From: JAAUUE01 sp943370025
GTDB taxonomy: Bacteria > Cyanobacteriota > Cyanobacteriia > Cyanobacteriales > JAAUUE01
Assembly: GCA_943370025.1 (NCBI GenBank)
Contig: CALRPI020000018.1
Coordinates: 12,385 to 76,384 of the forward strand
Reading direction: 5' to 3'
DNA: 64,000 nucleotides
The notes beneath the pieces are model-generated. The model worked only from the letters and a program-made list of their open reading frames with translations. It did no database searches and was not told the DNA's origin. This document shows, one piece after another, positions 1-7,979 of this stretch. The first letter of the stretch is position 1. Each line of letters opens with the position of its first letter. The position numbers were made by a program, and so were the translations under genes.

Positions 1-963
1 AGCAGGGCTTTCCACGGTCATGAAGTAGTTCCAAGCAGCGTAGTGACCCTTGAGGAATTCCACGCCGATCGCTTTCACTTCTTCTTCAGCAATACTCACA
101 GACATAACTGGATACTTGTCTGCGGTTAGTCCTGCTCCCTGCATTTGCTTAAAGAAAGCCACATTGCTATCGCCATTGAGGGTGTTATAGATGACACCAC
201 CGTTGGGCAGAGCGGCTTTGATTTTGGTAATGATTGCGGTAACTTCAGTGTTGCCTAGGGGAAGATAATCCTCGCCCACGGTCTTACCACCCTTAGCGTC
301 TAATTGAGCTTTGATGATGGTGTTGGCAGTTCTAGGGAATACGTAGTCAGAACCAACTAGGAAAAATTCCTTGCCTTTCTTTTCTAGCAACCAATCTACA
401 GAAGGCTCGATTTGTTGGTTAGGAGCAGCTCCGGTGTAGAAGATATTCTGGGAACATTCTTGACCTTCGTACTGCACGGGGTACCAAAGCATATGTTTTT
501 TCTCTTCAAATACTGGCAACACTGCTTTCCGGCTAGCAGAAGTCCAGCAACCAAAGACCACAGCCACTTTGTCTTGGTCGATTAATTTCTTGGATTTCTC
601 GGCAAAAGTGGGCCAATCAGATGCCCCATCTTCCACAACTGCCTCAATCTTTTTGCCGAGAACACCACCAGCAGCGTTAATTTCTTCGATCGCTAGCTGT
701 TCAGCATCTACTACACTTTTTTCACTAATTGCCATCGTGCCACTCAAGGAGTGGAGAATGCCGACTTTGATTGTGCCACCGCCGCCTGCTGCGGGAGATG
801 CTGCGGGGGAGCCTGCGGGAGATGCTGCGGGTGAACCTGTAGGGGATGCCGCTGGGCTACTACTTGCTGTGGGAGAACCACCACAGGCTTTCAGAAAAAT
901 ACTTGTACCTACGGTAGCACCACCGTAAAGTAAAAATTTGCGTCTATTAATGCGCTTTGACAT
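1..963 (-). CDS. urtA: Urea ABC transporter substrate-binding protein UrtA (5' part, C-terminus outside window)
   Basis: Extracytoplasmic urea-binding lipoprotein of the UrtABCDE transporter. About 321 residues lie in the window, and the gene runs off the left edge (full family length is about 430). The N-terminus has a twin-arginine-like stretch (RRKFLLYGG) followed by a lipobox ending in Cys27 (FLKAC). A low-complexity linker of Ala-Ser-Pro-rich repeats (about residues 30-60) precedes the periplasmic-binding fold. Family-typical segments include VGILHSLSGTMA, VVFGCWTSASRK, MLWYPVQYEGQE and YVFPRTANTI. The start ATG at 963 has AAGGAG at 980-985, a slightly long 16-nt spacing. An NtcA-type promoter lies upstream, which fits nitrogen control. 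The linker is longer and more repetitive than usual. Related amide-binding proteins (FmdD-type) are the only serious alternative. Confidence 0.93.
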   Translation of the reverse strand, partial: MSKRINRRKFLLYGGATVGTSIFLKACGGSPTASSSPAASPTGSPAASPAGSPAASPAAGGGGTIKVGILHSLSGTMAISEKSVVDAEQLAIEEINAAGGVLGKKIEAVVEDGASDWPTFAEKSKKLIDQDKVAVVFGCWTSASRKAVLPVFEEKKHMLWYPVQYEGQECSQNIFYTGAAPNQQIEPSVDWLLEKKGKEFFLVGSDYVFPRTANTIIKAQLDAKGGKTVGEDYLPLGNTEVTAIITKIKAALPNGGVIYNTLNGDSNVAFFKQMQGAGLTADKYPVMSVSIAEEEVKAIGVEFLKGHYAAWNYFMTVESPA

Positions 964-1022
964 GGTATTTCTAACCTCACTCCTTACATATCGATTTCAT
1001 ATCGAAATAATTCAATCCGTTG

Positions 1023-1064
1023 ATAGTAGTGCTAGGTTAGCAATATTTTTGTAGCCTATGATAC
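1023..1064 (-). promoter_or_regulatory. NtcA-activated promoter of urtA
   Basis: On the minus strand the sequence reads GTA-TCATAGGC-TAC (1051-1064), then exactly 22 nt, then TACTAT (1023-1028). This is the canonical class II NtcA arrangement GTAN8TAC-N22-TAN3T, with the NtcA box replacing the -35 element. Transcription would start near 1016, leaving a leader of about 50 nt before urtA. Motif and spacing are seen directly; NtcA control is inferred. Confidence 0.88.
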
Positions 1065-1069
1065 AATCT

Positions 1070-1555
1070 CTCCTGATTTGATTTATCTCCATTTCCTTGG
1101 ATTATGTATATACTTACAGGGTAGTAAATTGGGTAGAGATAGATAAATCGCTGTGTCTTCAGTTACGTTTTTAGTAATAACGAATTGACCAGACATCGAA
1201 ATCTTTATCTGATGGGGAGACTAACTTAATGCTATTTATTGAATATAAGTCAAGTTATCTACCAGAAGGAATTTAATCTACTGCTCTAATTAACTTAGTC
1301 AACATTAGTATAGAAAATTTTAATTATTTCCTAGATCAACTATTAGTACATAAACTAAGTTCTGATCGCAAAAGTCAGCTAACTTAGCTGGGATCATTAT
1401 AATTAAAGACTAAATTGCCAAATTACAGATTTTTTCTAATCAAGTTTAGAAAACCTGACTGGAGAATCCTCGTTTTTTCAGGAGGGTGGAAATTGTTCAT
1501 CCTTCCTATCGAGTCTGGGATAATTCTCCTCTAGAATATATAGCTATCCTAAATA
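1070..1555. other. AT-rich intergenic stretch without a gene
   Basis: No credible reading frame, RNA gene or terminator is visible. The last part (1537-1566) matches, in reverse complement, a segment at about 51823-51840 (core TTCTCAACCTATTTAGG), so it belongs to a dispersed repeat. Confidence 0.5.
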
Positions 1556-1768
1556 GGTTGAGAACGGCTTCCCCTCCGGGCTGCCGTGTACACACAAGTA
1601 TTGATCATCTCGTTTAATGGGGAGGATCCCCCTAAATCCCCCTTAAAAAGGGGGACTTAAATTAATTCTCCCCCCTTTTTAAGGGGGGCTGGGGGGATCA
1701 ACTCCTGAAACGTAATCGGAATGGACTTGTGTGTACACCGTAGCCCTCCGGGGGAGACGTTCTCAACC
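1556..1768. repeat. Nested inverted repeat, 213 bp
   Basis: The outer arms of about 43 bp (from GGTTGAGAACG at 1556 to GTTCTCAACC ending at 1768) are near-perfect inverted copies, including TGTACACACAAGT. Inside lies a second palindrome at 1625-1699 made of CCCCCTTAAAAAGGGGG-type arms bounded by GATC. The inner element belongs to a family also found at 16156-16248, 32601-32633 and 49761-49792. It looks like one palindromic element inserted in another. No transposase is present. Confidence 0.8.
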
Positions 1769-1851
1769 CTCTAAAATCCTAAACTCAATAATTAGGATTA
1801 CCATAGTCAGTTATTGACTTTTAATTATTTACTGCCAACTAATCTTTATAT

Positions 1852-3360
1852 ATGTATTGTGACTACCTCGAACGCATCCTCACGGCTCGTGTCTATGATG
1901 TTGCCCAAGAAACTCCCCTAGAATATGCCCCTAATCTTTCCACCCGCCTTGAGAATAAATTGCTCCTGAAGCGGGAAGATATGCAATCGGTATTTTCCTT
2001 CAAGTTGCGGGGGGCTTATAACAAGATGGCTCAGTTGCCCCCGGATCTATTGGCACAAGGAGTTATTGCTGCTTCGGCGGGGAACCATGCCCAAGGCGTG
2101 GCTTTGGCAGCCAGTCGGCTGGGGACACGATCGATCATTGTCATGCCCGTCACTACCCCAGAGGTGAAGGTGAATGCGGTCAAAGCAAGGGGAGCAGAAG
2201 TAGTCCTCTACGGGAATACCTACGATGATGCCTATACCCATGCCCGCCAGTTGGAGCAGGAGAAAAACTTGACATTTATTCATCCCTTTGATGATCCCGA
2301 TGTGATTGCCGGGCAGGGGACGATCGGGATGGAGATTCTCCGCCAGTGTCAGCAGCCGATCCATGCGGTTTTTGTGGCGATCGGCGGTGGGGGCTTAATC
2401 TCTGGGATCGCTGCCTATATCAAGAGATTACGCCCGGAAGTGAAAATTATTGGTGTGGAACCAGTGGATGCGGCGGCGATGTATCAATCTTTGGCGGCAG
2501 GCAAGCGGGTTCGTTTACCCCAAGTGGGTTTATTTGCCGATGGAGTGGCAGTACGAGAAGTAGGAGTAGAGACTTTCCGTTTGTGTCAGCAGTACGTGGA
2601 TGAAATTATTTTGGTGGATACCGATGATACCTGTGCGGCTATTAAAGATGTGTTTGAAGATACTCGATCGATCCTTGAACCGGCTGGGGCATTGGCGATC
2701 GCTGGGGCAAAAGCCTACGTGGAACGGGAACAGATCACCGGAAAAACCCTAGTGGCGATCGCCTGTGGCGCAAATATGAATTTCGATCGCCTCAGATTCG
2801 TCGCTGAACGAGCTGAACTGGGGGAACGGCGGGAGGCGATATTTGCTGTGAATATTCCTGAATCGCCGGGCAGTCTGCGGAGATTTTGTGATTGCTTGGG
2901 CGATCGCAATCTAACCGAATTTAGCTATCGGATTGCCGATTCCCAAGCGGCACATATTTTTGTCGGCTTGCAAATCAAAAACCGAGCTGATGCCGCCCAG
3001 ATGGTGCAAGGCTTCGAGTCCTGTGGATTTAAAACTATTGATCTCACGGATGATGAACTCACTAAACTCCATCTCCGTCACATGGTGGGGGGGCGATCGC
3101 CTTTGGCACATAATGAATTGCTCTATCGGTTTGAGTTTCCAGAGCGACCGGGGGCTTTGCGGTTGTTTGTCAATTCCATGAGTCCCAACTGGAATATTAG
3201 TTTATTTCACTATCGGAACCACGGCGCAGACTACGGCAGGATAGTGGTGGGAACCCAAGTCCCGCCCCAAGAAATGGCAGATTGGCAAGCCTTTCTAGAT
3301 ACCCTCGGCTATCAATACTGGGATGAGAGTCAGAATCTGGCTTATAAGCTATTTCTTTAA
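1852..3360 (+). CDS. ilvA: Threonine ammonia-lyase, biosynthetic (threonine dehydratase)
   Basis: PLP enzyme converting L-threonine to 2-oxobutanoate and ammonia, the first step of isoleucine synthesis; cytoplasmic. 502 residues, the length expected of the long biosynthetic form. The PLP-binding lysine is Lys51 in SFKLRGAYNK. The phosphate-binding glycine loop GGGG is near residue 177, and SAGNHAQGVA follows the first lobe. The C-terminal third (about 330-500) carries two ACT-like regulatory domains (ESPGSLRRFCD and ERPGALRLFVN), so isoleucine/valine allostery is expected. The ATG at 1852 begins the family-typical MYCDYLERIL. The last about 38 codons are duplicated at 4098-4214, on the far side of the BrnTA module. 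No terminator follows the stop. Confidence 0.96.
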   Translation: MYCDYLERILTARVYDVAQETPLEYAPNLSTRLENKLLLKREDMQSVFSFKLRGAYNKMAQLPPDLLAQGVIAASAGNHAQGVALAASRLGTRSIIVMPVTTPEVKVNAVKARGAEVVLYGNTYDDAYTHARQLEQEKNLTFIHPFDDPDVIAGQGTIGMEILRQCQQPIHAVFVAIGGGGLISGIAAYIKRLRPEVKIIGVEPVDAAAMYQSLAAGKRVRLPQVGLFADGVAVREVGVETFRLCQQYVDEIILVDTDDTCAAIKDVFEDTRSILEPAGALAIAGAKAYVEREQITGKTLVAIACGANMNFDRLRFVAERAELGERREAIFAVNIPESPGSLRRFCDCLGDRNLTEFSYRIADSQAAHIFVGLQIKNRADAAQMVQGFESCGFKTIDLTDDELTKLHLRHMVGGRSPLAHNELLYRFEFPERPGALRLFVNSMSPNWNISLFHYRNHGADYGRIVVGTQVPPQEMADWQAFLDTLGYQYWDESQNLAYKLFL

Positions 3361-3523
3361 GGAGGAAAGTACCGGGAGATACAGGGAGGTAAGGGAATAA
3401 ATAAGTATCTGGTTTGATCATTATTATTGATGAAGATGGCTAACGGCTTGCGCTTCACCGGAAGAAAACAAAGCTTGCTACGCAACCAATAGCAGATACC
3501 GCCGTTCTGAGTTCAAGCTCTTG

Positions 3524-3802
3524 TTATGCTTGATGCTGAGTTTTTTTGCTCTCTATATATTGGCGCAAAACGTTGTTAATTAGAGTTTTATGCTGTTCTC
3601 CTTGAGCCTGAAACCACTGCTTCACGTCAGGATCAAGCTGAACTAGGTTATGGGCTTTATCTGCTGGAATGCGTAAAGTCGCTTGTTCAAAAAAATCATC
3701 TGTCAGCGGTGGAATATCTGAATAATCAATATTCTCTTCTGACCTTGATTCTAAAGCTGCCCAATTAGTACGAGAGGTACTGTTCAAATCTTTTTTGCTC
3801 AT
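3524..3802 (-). CDS. brnA: BrnA-type antitoxin
   Basis: A 92-residue antitoxin expected to bind and neutralise the BrnT toxin encoded just upstream and to repress the shared promoter. The N-terminal half is acidic and probably flexible. The C-terminal part (RIPADKAHNLVQLDPDVKQW, then LINNVLRQYIES) resembles the ribbon-helix-helix end of the BrnA/CopG-like family, and the DPDVxxWF motif is typical. The start ATG at 3802 lies inside the toxin gene, giving a 38-bp overlap and toxin-first order, both typical of brnTA operons. Assignment is from sequence pattern; the partner gene strengthens it. Confidence 0.85.
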   Translation of the reverse strand: MSKKDLNSTSRTNWAALESRSEENIDYSDIPPLTDDFFEQATLRIPADKAHNLVQLDPDVKQWFQAQGEQHKTLINNVLRQYIESKKTQHQA

Positions 3803-4043
3803 GACGGTTGGCTCTTCGTGCTGAAATGATTCGGATTATATCTTTTCGACGTTCTGTCCAGACTATTACCGCTATCCCAAAACCGAGAAAACCGATCCCG
3901 ATCCAGCGATCTTCGCCATAATCAAAACGATCATCTAGCTCAATCAGCATTTCACCATCAAACATTGAGAGAACATCAGCAAAATCAATCTCATGTTTAC
4001 GGATGTTTTCAAGATTTTTTGCTTCGTCCCATTCAAATTGCAT
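3765..4043 (-). CDS. brnT: BrnT-type ribonuclease toxin
   Basis: A 92-residue type II toxin of the BrnT family (RelE-like fold; mRNA-cleaving in characterised members). The hallmark N-terminus FEWDEAKNLENIRKHEIDF is followed by DxRxDYGEDRWIGIGFL and the C-terminal IIRIISARRANRHEQKRFEQY, where the Arg/His residues are the presumed catalytic cluster. ATG at 4043. The gene appears intact. The module is transcribed against ilvA and is bracketed by ilvA and a copy of the ilvA 3' end, suggesting it arrived as a unit. Confidence 0.9.
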   Translation of the reverse strand: MQFEWDEAKNLENIRKHEIDFADVLSMFDGEMLIELDDRFDYGEDRWIGIGFLGFGIAVIVWTERRKDIIRIISARRANRHEQKRFEQYLSY

Positions 4044-4097
4044 GAAGGATTAGGGTATGACAGATTAAACTAACCTCTTTTATTATCACGCATGACG

Positions 4098-4214
4098 GTT
4101 TTGGGAACTCAAGTCCTGCCCCAAAAAATGACAGAATGGCAAGCATTTCTCGATACCCTAGGCTATCAATACTGGGATGAGAGTCAGAATCCGGCTTATA
4201 AGCTGTTTCTTTAA
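4098..4214 (+). pseudogene. Duplicated 3'-terminal fragment of ilvA
   Basis: This stretch translates as the last about 38 residues of IlvA, ending in DESQNPAYKLFL and a stop. It is roughly 90% identical in DNA to 3245-3360 by eye, and the reading frame is still open. It has no start and no upstream enzyme domains. Differences are mostly at third codon positions, so the copy looks like it came from a homologous ilvA rather than from a very recent local duplication. An imperfect hairpin (TTTTTGAGG.../...CCTCAAAAAG, about 4236-4272) follows it. Confidence 0.9.
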
Positions 4215-4383
4215 TGAGGAGTTCGGGTTAAGGGCTTTTTGAGGGGTGGCGCAATGTGTCGCTCCTCAAAAAGTCTAATTTTATATGCGCATCACGCGCA
4301 CAAAACCAGGAACCTTAGCTTATTCCGAGGGTGCAGTTAGCAACCGCCCTGTCGCTCGCCACCTTAGCTAGAGAAATCCATTC

Positions 4384-4803
4384 TTATTCACCCATATAAG
4401 GCTCTCCTGATAAAAGGATCACGAGAAGCATACTTATCCAAACTACAAGCATTAAATAGATTGATAGAGCAAAACAATTTAGTACCAACCTTAATACCTT
4501 TTGCCATACGTGCTGTTTTCGTCTAACTGCTATGATAACCTTCATCACTCCTGTAATAACAAGCGGTAGAGTCGAGATCGTAGCTAAAAGCCAACCACAG
4601 AAAAAAGAGATAACTGGTGCTACGTTGAACACTATACTCATCACCATGATTAGACAAGCCAAGACGAGCAAGCTTGAACAAGTGAGTTCTACGAGGAGAA
4701 TTCCCTTGCTAGATTGTGTTTGTCTGTGATATTTAAGAGCGCTTTTAGCAATAAGAACTCCATGTAGTCCCGTCAACCCAGCAACTGCGTATTCAGGTGA
4801 CAT
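4384..4803 (-). CDS. Small integral membrane protein, function unknown
   Basis: A 139-residue hydrophobic protein that I do not assign to a family. It shows about four membrane segments: near residues 5-22, 34-58, 62-90 (FFCGWLLATISTLPLVITGVM) and 103-133. A short basic stretch (AVRRKQHVWQK, about 91-101) sits between the third and fourth. ATG at 4803. It stands alone between the ilvA fragment and a spacer of about 220 bp, with no clear ribosome-binding site. Base composition is similar to its neighbours. It could be a cargo gene of the same accessory block as the toxin-antitoxin pair, but nothing proves it. Confidence 0.6.
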   Translation of the reverse strand: MSPEYAVAGLTGLHGVLIAKSALKYHRQTQSSKGILLVELTCSSLLVLACLIMVMSIVFNVAPVISFFCGWLLATISTLPLVITGVMKVIIAVRRKQHVWQKVLRLVLNCFALSIYLMLVVWISMLLVILLSGEPYMGE

Positions 4804-5025
4804 TATTGATGCTTAACTCCTGCGTAAGAGCTGTTTGAAAAGTTTGATGGTCGATAAAAAGCCTTCCTCGGATGGCCTAGTTCTCCCCTGAATGATCGCT
4901 AACTCTCACTTTCGCAACTCATACCAGTACCTCTGGAAGCTTGGCAAGCTAAAGACTCTGGTCAGCAGCTGCCAATATCCTTGGAATTCAACCAGAAACC
5001 CTCGTCAGTCCGCTGCAAGCACGGG

Positions 5026-5334
5026 TTAGACCGTCGCTACCCGACTATTTAACCACCGCTGAAACGATTTTTGACTTTCTCCCGATGGTTGCCCAAGAAT
5101 CAGGTTTTTGAGGCTAATATCTTCATCAAGCTGATTCCAATGGATTCCGCTATCGCCAGCAATGAAGCGATAGTCGTTACGTTCTTCTACTGAGCCATGC
5201 AAGAGGCTAGGATACCATGCTAATGGCACAGATATGGTACGCCCATCAGATAAATCCATAGAGATGGTATCATCAGTGACGGTCACTTGCTGAATTTTGG
5301 CTATTTCAAGCAGTTCAATCGTTAAAGAATTCAT
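5026..5334 (-). CDS. DUF2442 domain-containing protein
   Basis: A 102-residue protein of the DUF2442 family. The diagnostic block is VTVTDDTISMDLSDGRTISVP, followed by LAWYPSLLH, ERNDYRFIAGDSGIHWNQLDEDIS and LKNLILGQPSGES. Members often sit next to a DUF4160 gene and the pair behaves like a small toxin-antitoxin-type or mobile cargo module; biochemical function is unknown. Here the ATG at 5334 overlaps by 20 bp the 3' end of a DUF4160 remnant (5315-5446), so the original pair is recognisable although the partner is truncated. About 220 bp without a clear gene follow. Confidence 0.88.
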   Translation of the reverse strand: MNSLTIELLEIAKIQQVTVTDDTISMDLSDGRTISVPLAWYPSLLHGSVEERNDYRFIAGDSGIHWNQLDEDISLKNLILGQPSGESQKSFQRWLNSRVATV

Positions 5335-5446
5335 TCCAGCCTACTAGTAATTGCTCTTGATGTTCTTCAACAAGTTTTTGAATGCGGTTAATATCTCTGC
5401 GACTAAACCCTCTATTACTTTGAAGACGGATTGGGTTCAAGTCACC
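5315..5446 (-). pseudogene. DUF4160 gene, 3'-terminal remnant
   Basis: The minus strand reads NPIRLQSNRGFSRRDINRIQ, then KLVEEHQEQLLVGWNEFFND and a TGA stop at 5315-5317. This matches the conserved C-terminus of DUF4160 proteins (RGFSRxEIxxIxxLVxEHQ). The N-terminal half is missing and the IS1-type element begins just upstream, so the gene was probably cut by that insertion or an associated deletion. The 20-bp overlap with the DUF2442 gene preserves the ancestral operon junction. Confidence 0.75.
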
Positions 5447-5480
5447 GATTGGCTCCTTCTGTCGGAGGACAATAAGATTG

Positions 5481-6365
5481 GGTCGTGCCTCAGATAATGG
5501 TTGGATAGGTGATTACATCATGCCATGTCCAGGGCTGTAATGCTAATCCTGCTCGCTGGGCTGCTGTTGTCTTAAACCGACTATGCCGCCAAATCCAGTT
5601 AAAGTAATTCACTACTAATCGAGCCGTCACCTTCGTTTGCTCCCATACTTTGCCAAACTTGTTCTGCCTACGATGCCAACGCCCAGTTTGCTGCCTGACA
5701 ATGCCGTTAGTTCGCTCTAATCTTTGCGTCTTGTCTTTGCCGATGTAGTGGAGAATTTCAGGCGGTAAGACCCGTTCGTAACCTCCCCAATCATCGCTAT
5801 TCCATTGCTTGCACTCTGTCTTTCCTTCCGTACTGACCACCAACTCCTCAATCAACTCATCGGTATGTTTGCCAACTCTTGCAGCTAAAATCAATCCACT
5901 GGAATTCGCCAAACTCACCCCAATCCAGCAATCCCCCACCTCTAATTCTCCTGGGAGACATTGCTTTTGTTTTTTTCCACAAATGACCACAATTCATCCG
6001 CACTCACTTCTTCTGTTTGTACCGCTTGCATCTGAGCATTATGAACGAGTTGAGCTTGCTGACTGGCGGCACGAATAAGGCTCACCACCGTATTATAGGC
6101 AAGCCCACTGGTGCGGCTAATACCTCGCAGACTGCTGCCCTCACTATGAGCCTGTAAAACTTGCCGGATTTGTTCTTCACTTACATGGCGGTGATAATAC
6201 ATTGTGTCAAACCGTTCATTGAACGTTTGCTGGCAATGGGGGCTGAAGTAGCGTTGGCTTCCGTTCGGGGCTTTGCCGTGTTTATGAGTGCTAAGATAAC
6301 CACAGAGCTTACATTCCATAGATTCAACCTGTGATTCGTTGATACTCTATCTTATCAGACCCACC
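5481..6365 (-). mobile_element. IS1-family insertion sequence
   Basis: About 0.9 kb carrying two overlapping transposase frames. One end is probably near 6365 (minus strand starts GGTGGGTCTGATAAG) and the other near 5481-5510, but the terminal repeats are weak. I could not find a matching target-site duplication, so the ends are approximate. It separates a DUF4160 remnant from its missing 5' half. Confidence 0.75.
5490..6319 (-). CDS. IS1-family transposase (InsA/InsB, -1 frameshift)
   Basis: Two frames encode the transposase. The first (6319-5942, 125 aa) has an N-terminal zinc-finger-like region (CKLCGYLSTHKHG) and a helix-turn-helix (SLRGISRTSGLAYNTVVSLI). The second (5990-5490) holds the catalytic part. 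At 5969-5975 the minus strand contains A-AAA-AAC. A -1 slip there joins ADELWSFVEK to KQKQCLPGELEVGDCWIGVS, giving one continuous protein. Programmed -1 frameshifting on such a heptamer is known for IS1. The catalytic carboxylates are expected at ADELW and in the second frame (NSDDWGGYERVL). Both frames are intact, so the element may still be active. Confidence 0.9.
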
Positions 6366-6650
6366 TCTTTTTGATGCATGACCAACTGCATTAAGCGATC
6401 GGGCGTGACAGGCGGATGGCTGGTTCCTATATCTTGCTGCATCGACTTTGCTCCTTTAGTTTTACCACTTCAATTTTACGGCATTATTCCTATACTATAA
6501 CTGCTCCACCCTTGGGTGCTTTCGGACTTAGCGATCGATCCAAAGTGCAAGTGCAAAGGCTTTGTATGCAGCCAGCTAACGACTCAAATCAGCAGTGGCA
6601 GATAATCTTTGAAACCCTCATAACGGCTTTCATCCACTGCATTTGAATTG
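6366..6650. other. Spacer between IS element and R-M locus
   Basis: No convincing gene. A short minus-strand frame near 6590-6645 (AVDESRYEGFKDYLPLL) looks protein-like but is too short to identify. Confidence 0.4.
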
Positions 6651-7979
6651 TCATGTGTTTAGTAAAGTCAATTGTTTTGGCTGAAATGGCTCGTCAGATA
6701 CTAAAGAATTCACGCTTAGATCAACTTTTGCATCAATACTGTTTAATAAAGCAACCATACTGCGACCAACCGCAAAAGCCAAATTCACAGGTACAGCATT
6801 ACCAATTTGCTTATATTGACTACTCACAGAACCTGAAAACAGCCATTCATCTGGAAATGTCTGCACCCTAGCATACTCCCTAATTTTTAAGGGTCTTGTC
6901 TCTTCTGGATGACATCTTTCTGTTTGTTTCTGAGCAGGAGAACAGGTGAGAGTTAAACTTGGCTCATCCCATGAAAGCCGACGTGCCATCCCAGTTTTCC
7001 CTCCACCTAAAAAATAACTACCTTGCATGTATTCTCTTTGAAGATCATCAGGTAAATCTCTCCAGTAACCACCCGGAGGAACAAAAGATAATATTTCTCT
7101 TTTCCTTTTTGGATAAGTCTGTCCCTCTGATGAGGGCACATCAGTATCATACAATTCACCAGATTTTAAAGCATCTTTTAAAGTTAATATTTTGTAATAC
7201 TTTGATGGCCATTTAAATGTTGAAAATCGAACTAAATCGTTTCTAATCCCAACCAGAAATAAACGTTCTCTTTTTTGAGGCACGTGGTAAAATAATGCTT
7301 TTAAAACCTTTGGCTCAATCAGCGTATATCCTAAATCCGAAATGATAGACCTGATCACGGATAAAGTTTTTCCATCATCATGATTTAGTAAACCACGTAC
7401 ATTTTCCCCAAGAAAAACTTTTGGCCTAACTGTTTTTATGGCTCTAGAAAATTCAAAAAACAATGTGCCTCTAGTATCTTCAAACCCTAATTTCTCACCT
7501 GCATAAGAAAATGCCTGACAAGGAAATCCACCAGAAATAAGGTCGATATCATTAAATTCCGTAAAGTCCACATTTTTTATATCACCTTGAATGACATTCC
7601 ATCTAGGTCGATTAGTCCGCAAAGTCTTACAGGCATCTTTATCAATTTCACTCAGGGCAACAGCACTAAATCCAGCTTTCTCTAGCCCCAGAGCAAGCCC
7701 ACCTGCACCTGCAAAAAGTTCGATAGATGAAAATCCTCTTACAGCTTTTATATTTAGCTCTTGATTCCAATCGGTCTTAATCATATCTCTTACTTCTTCA
7801 AACTGAATTAGTTGAGATATTGTATATTCTTTTTTATTTGTAACTGGATTTTGTACAGAAATCAGCTTCCCACTTTTTTCCCACTTCAATAATGTAGCTT
7901 TGGAGACGGAGACTATATCTGCGAGTAATTCTGCTGAAATTGTCATTTTATCAAACATTGAAATCTTCAAATCCTTCAT
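6651..7979 (-). CDS. DNA (cytosine-5-)-methyltransferase of a type II R-M system
   Basis: A 442-residue C5-cytosine methyltransferase. Residues about 12-66 form a MerR-like helix-turn-helix (AELLADIVSVSKATLLKWEK), often used to autoregulate R-M genes. Methylase motifs follow: FAGAGG (89-94, AdoMet), PCQ with catalytic Cys154 in GGFPCQAFS, ENV (192-194), QKRERLFLVG (about 236-245), and the C-terminal IREYARVQTFPDEW and QIGNAVP. The variable target-recognition region lies between. It overlaps the end of the endonuclease gene (stop at 7951). Met8 (7958) has an AAGGA about 12 nt upstream and may be the true start. With its partner it suggests GGNCC-type specificity (Sau96I/Eco47II relatives), which is inference. 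Confidence 0.93.
   Translation of the reverse strand: MKDLKISMFDKMTISAELLADIVSVSKATLLKWEKSGKLISVQNPVTNKKEYTISQLIQFEEVRDMIKTDWNQELNIKAVRGFSSIELFAGAGGLALGLEKAGFSAVALSEIDKDACKTLRTNRPRWNVIQGDIKNVDFTEFNDIDLISGGFPCQAFSYAGEKLGFEDTRGTLFFEFSRAIKTVRPKVFLGENVRGLLNHDDGKTLSVIRSIISDLGYTLIEPKVLKALFYHVPQKRERLFLVGIRNDLVRFSTFKWPSKYYKILTLKDALKSGELYDTDVPSSEGQTYPKRKREILSFVPPGGYWRDLPDDLQREYMQGSYFLGGGKTGMARRLSWDEPSLTLTCSPAQKQTERCHPEETRPLKIREYARVQTFPDEWLFSGSVSSQYKQIGNAVPVNLAFAVGRSMVALLNSIDAKVDLSVNSLVSDEPFQPKQLTLLNT

Noticed and set aside
4830..5040. Protein-like plus-strand frame (LGIQPETLVSPLQARVR) after the small membrane protein
   Set aside because: No start codon, unrelated to a known family by eye, and it runs into the antisense of DUF2442; not supportable as a gene.
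6416..6646. 76-codon plus-strand frame between the IS element and the R-M pair
   Set aside because: Low-complexity composition, no ribosome-binding site and no recognisable motif.
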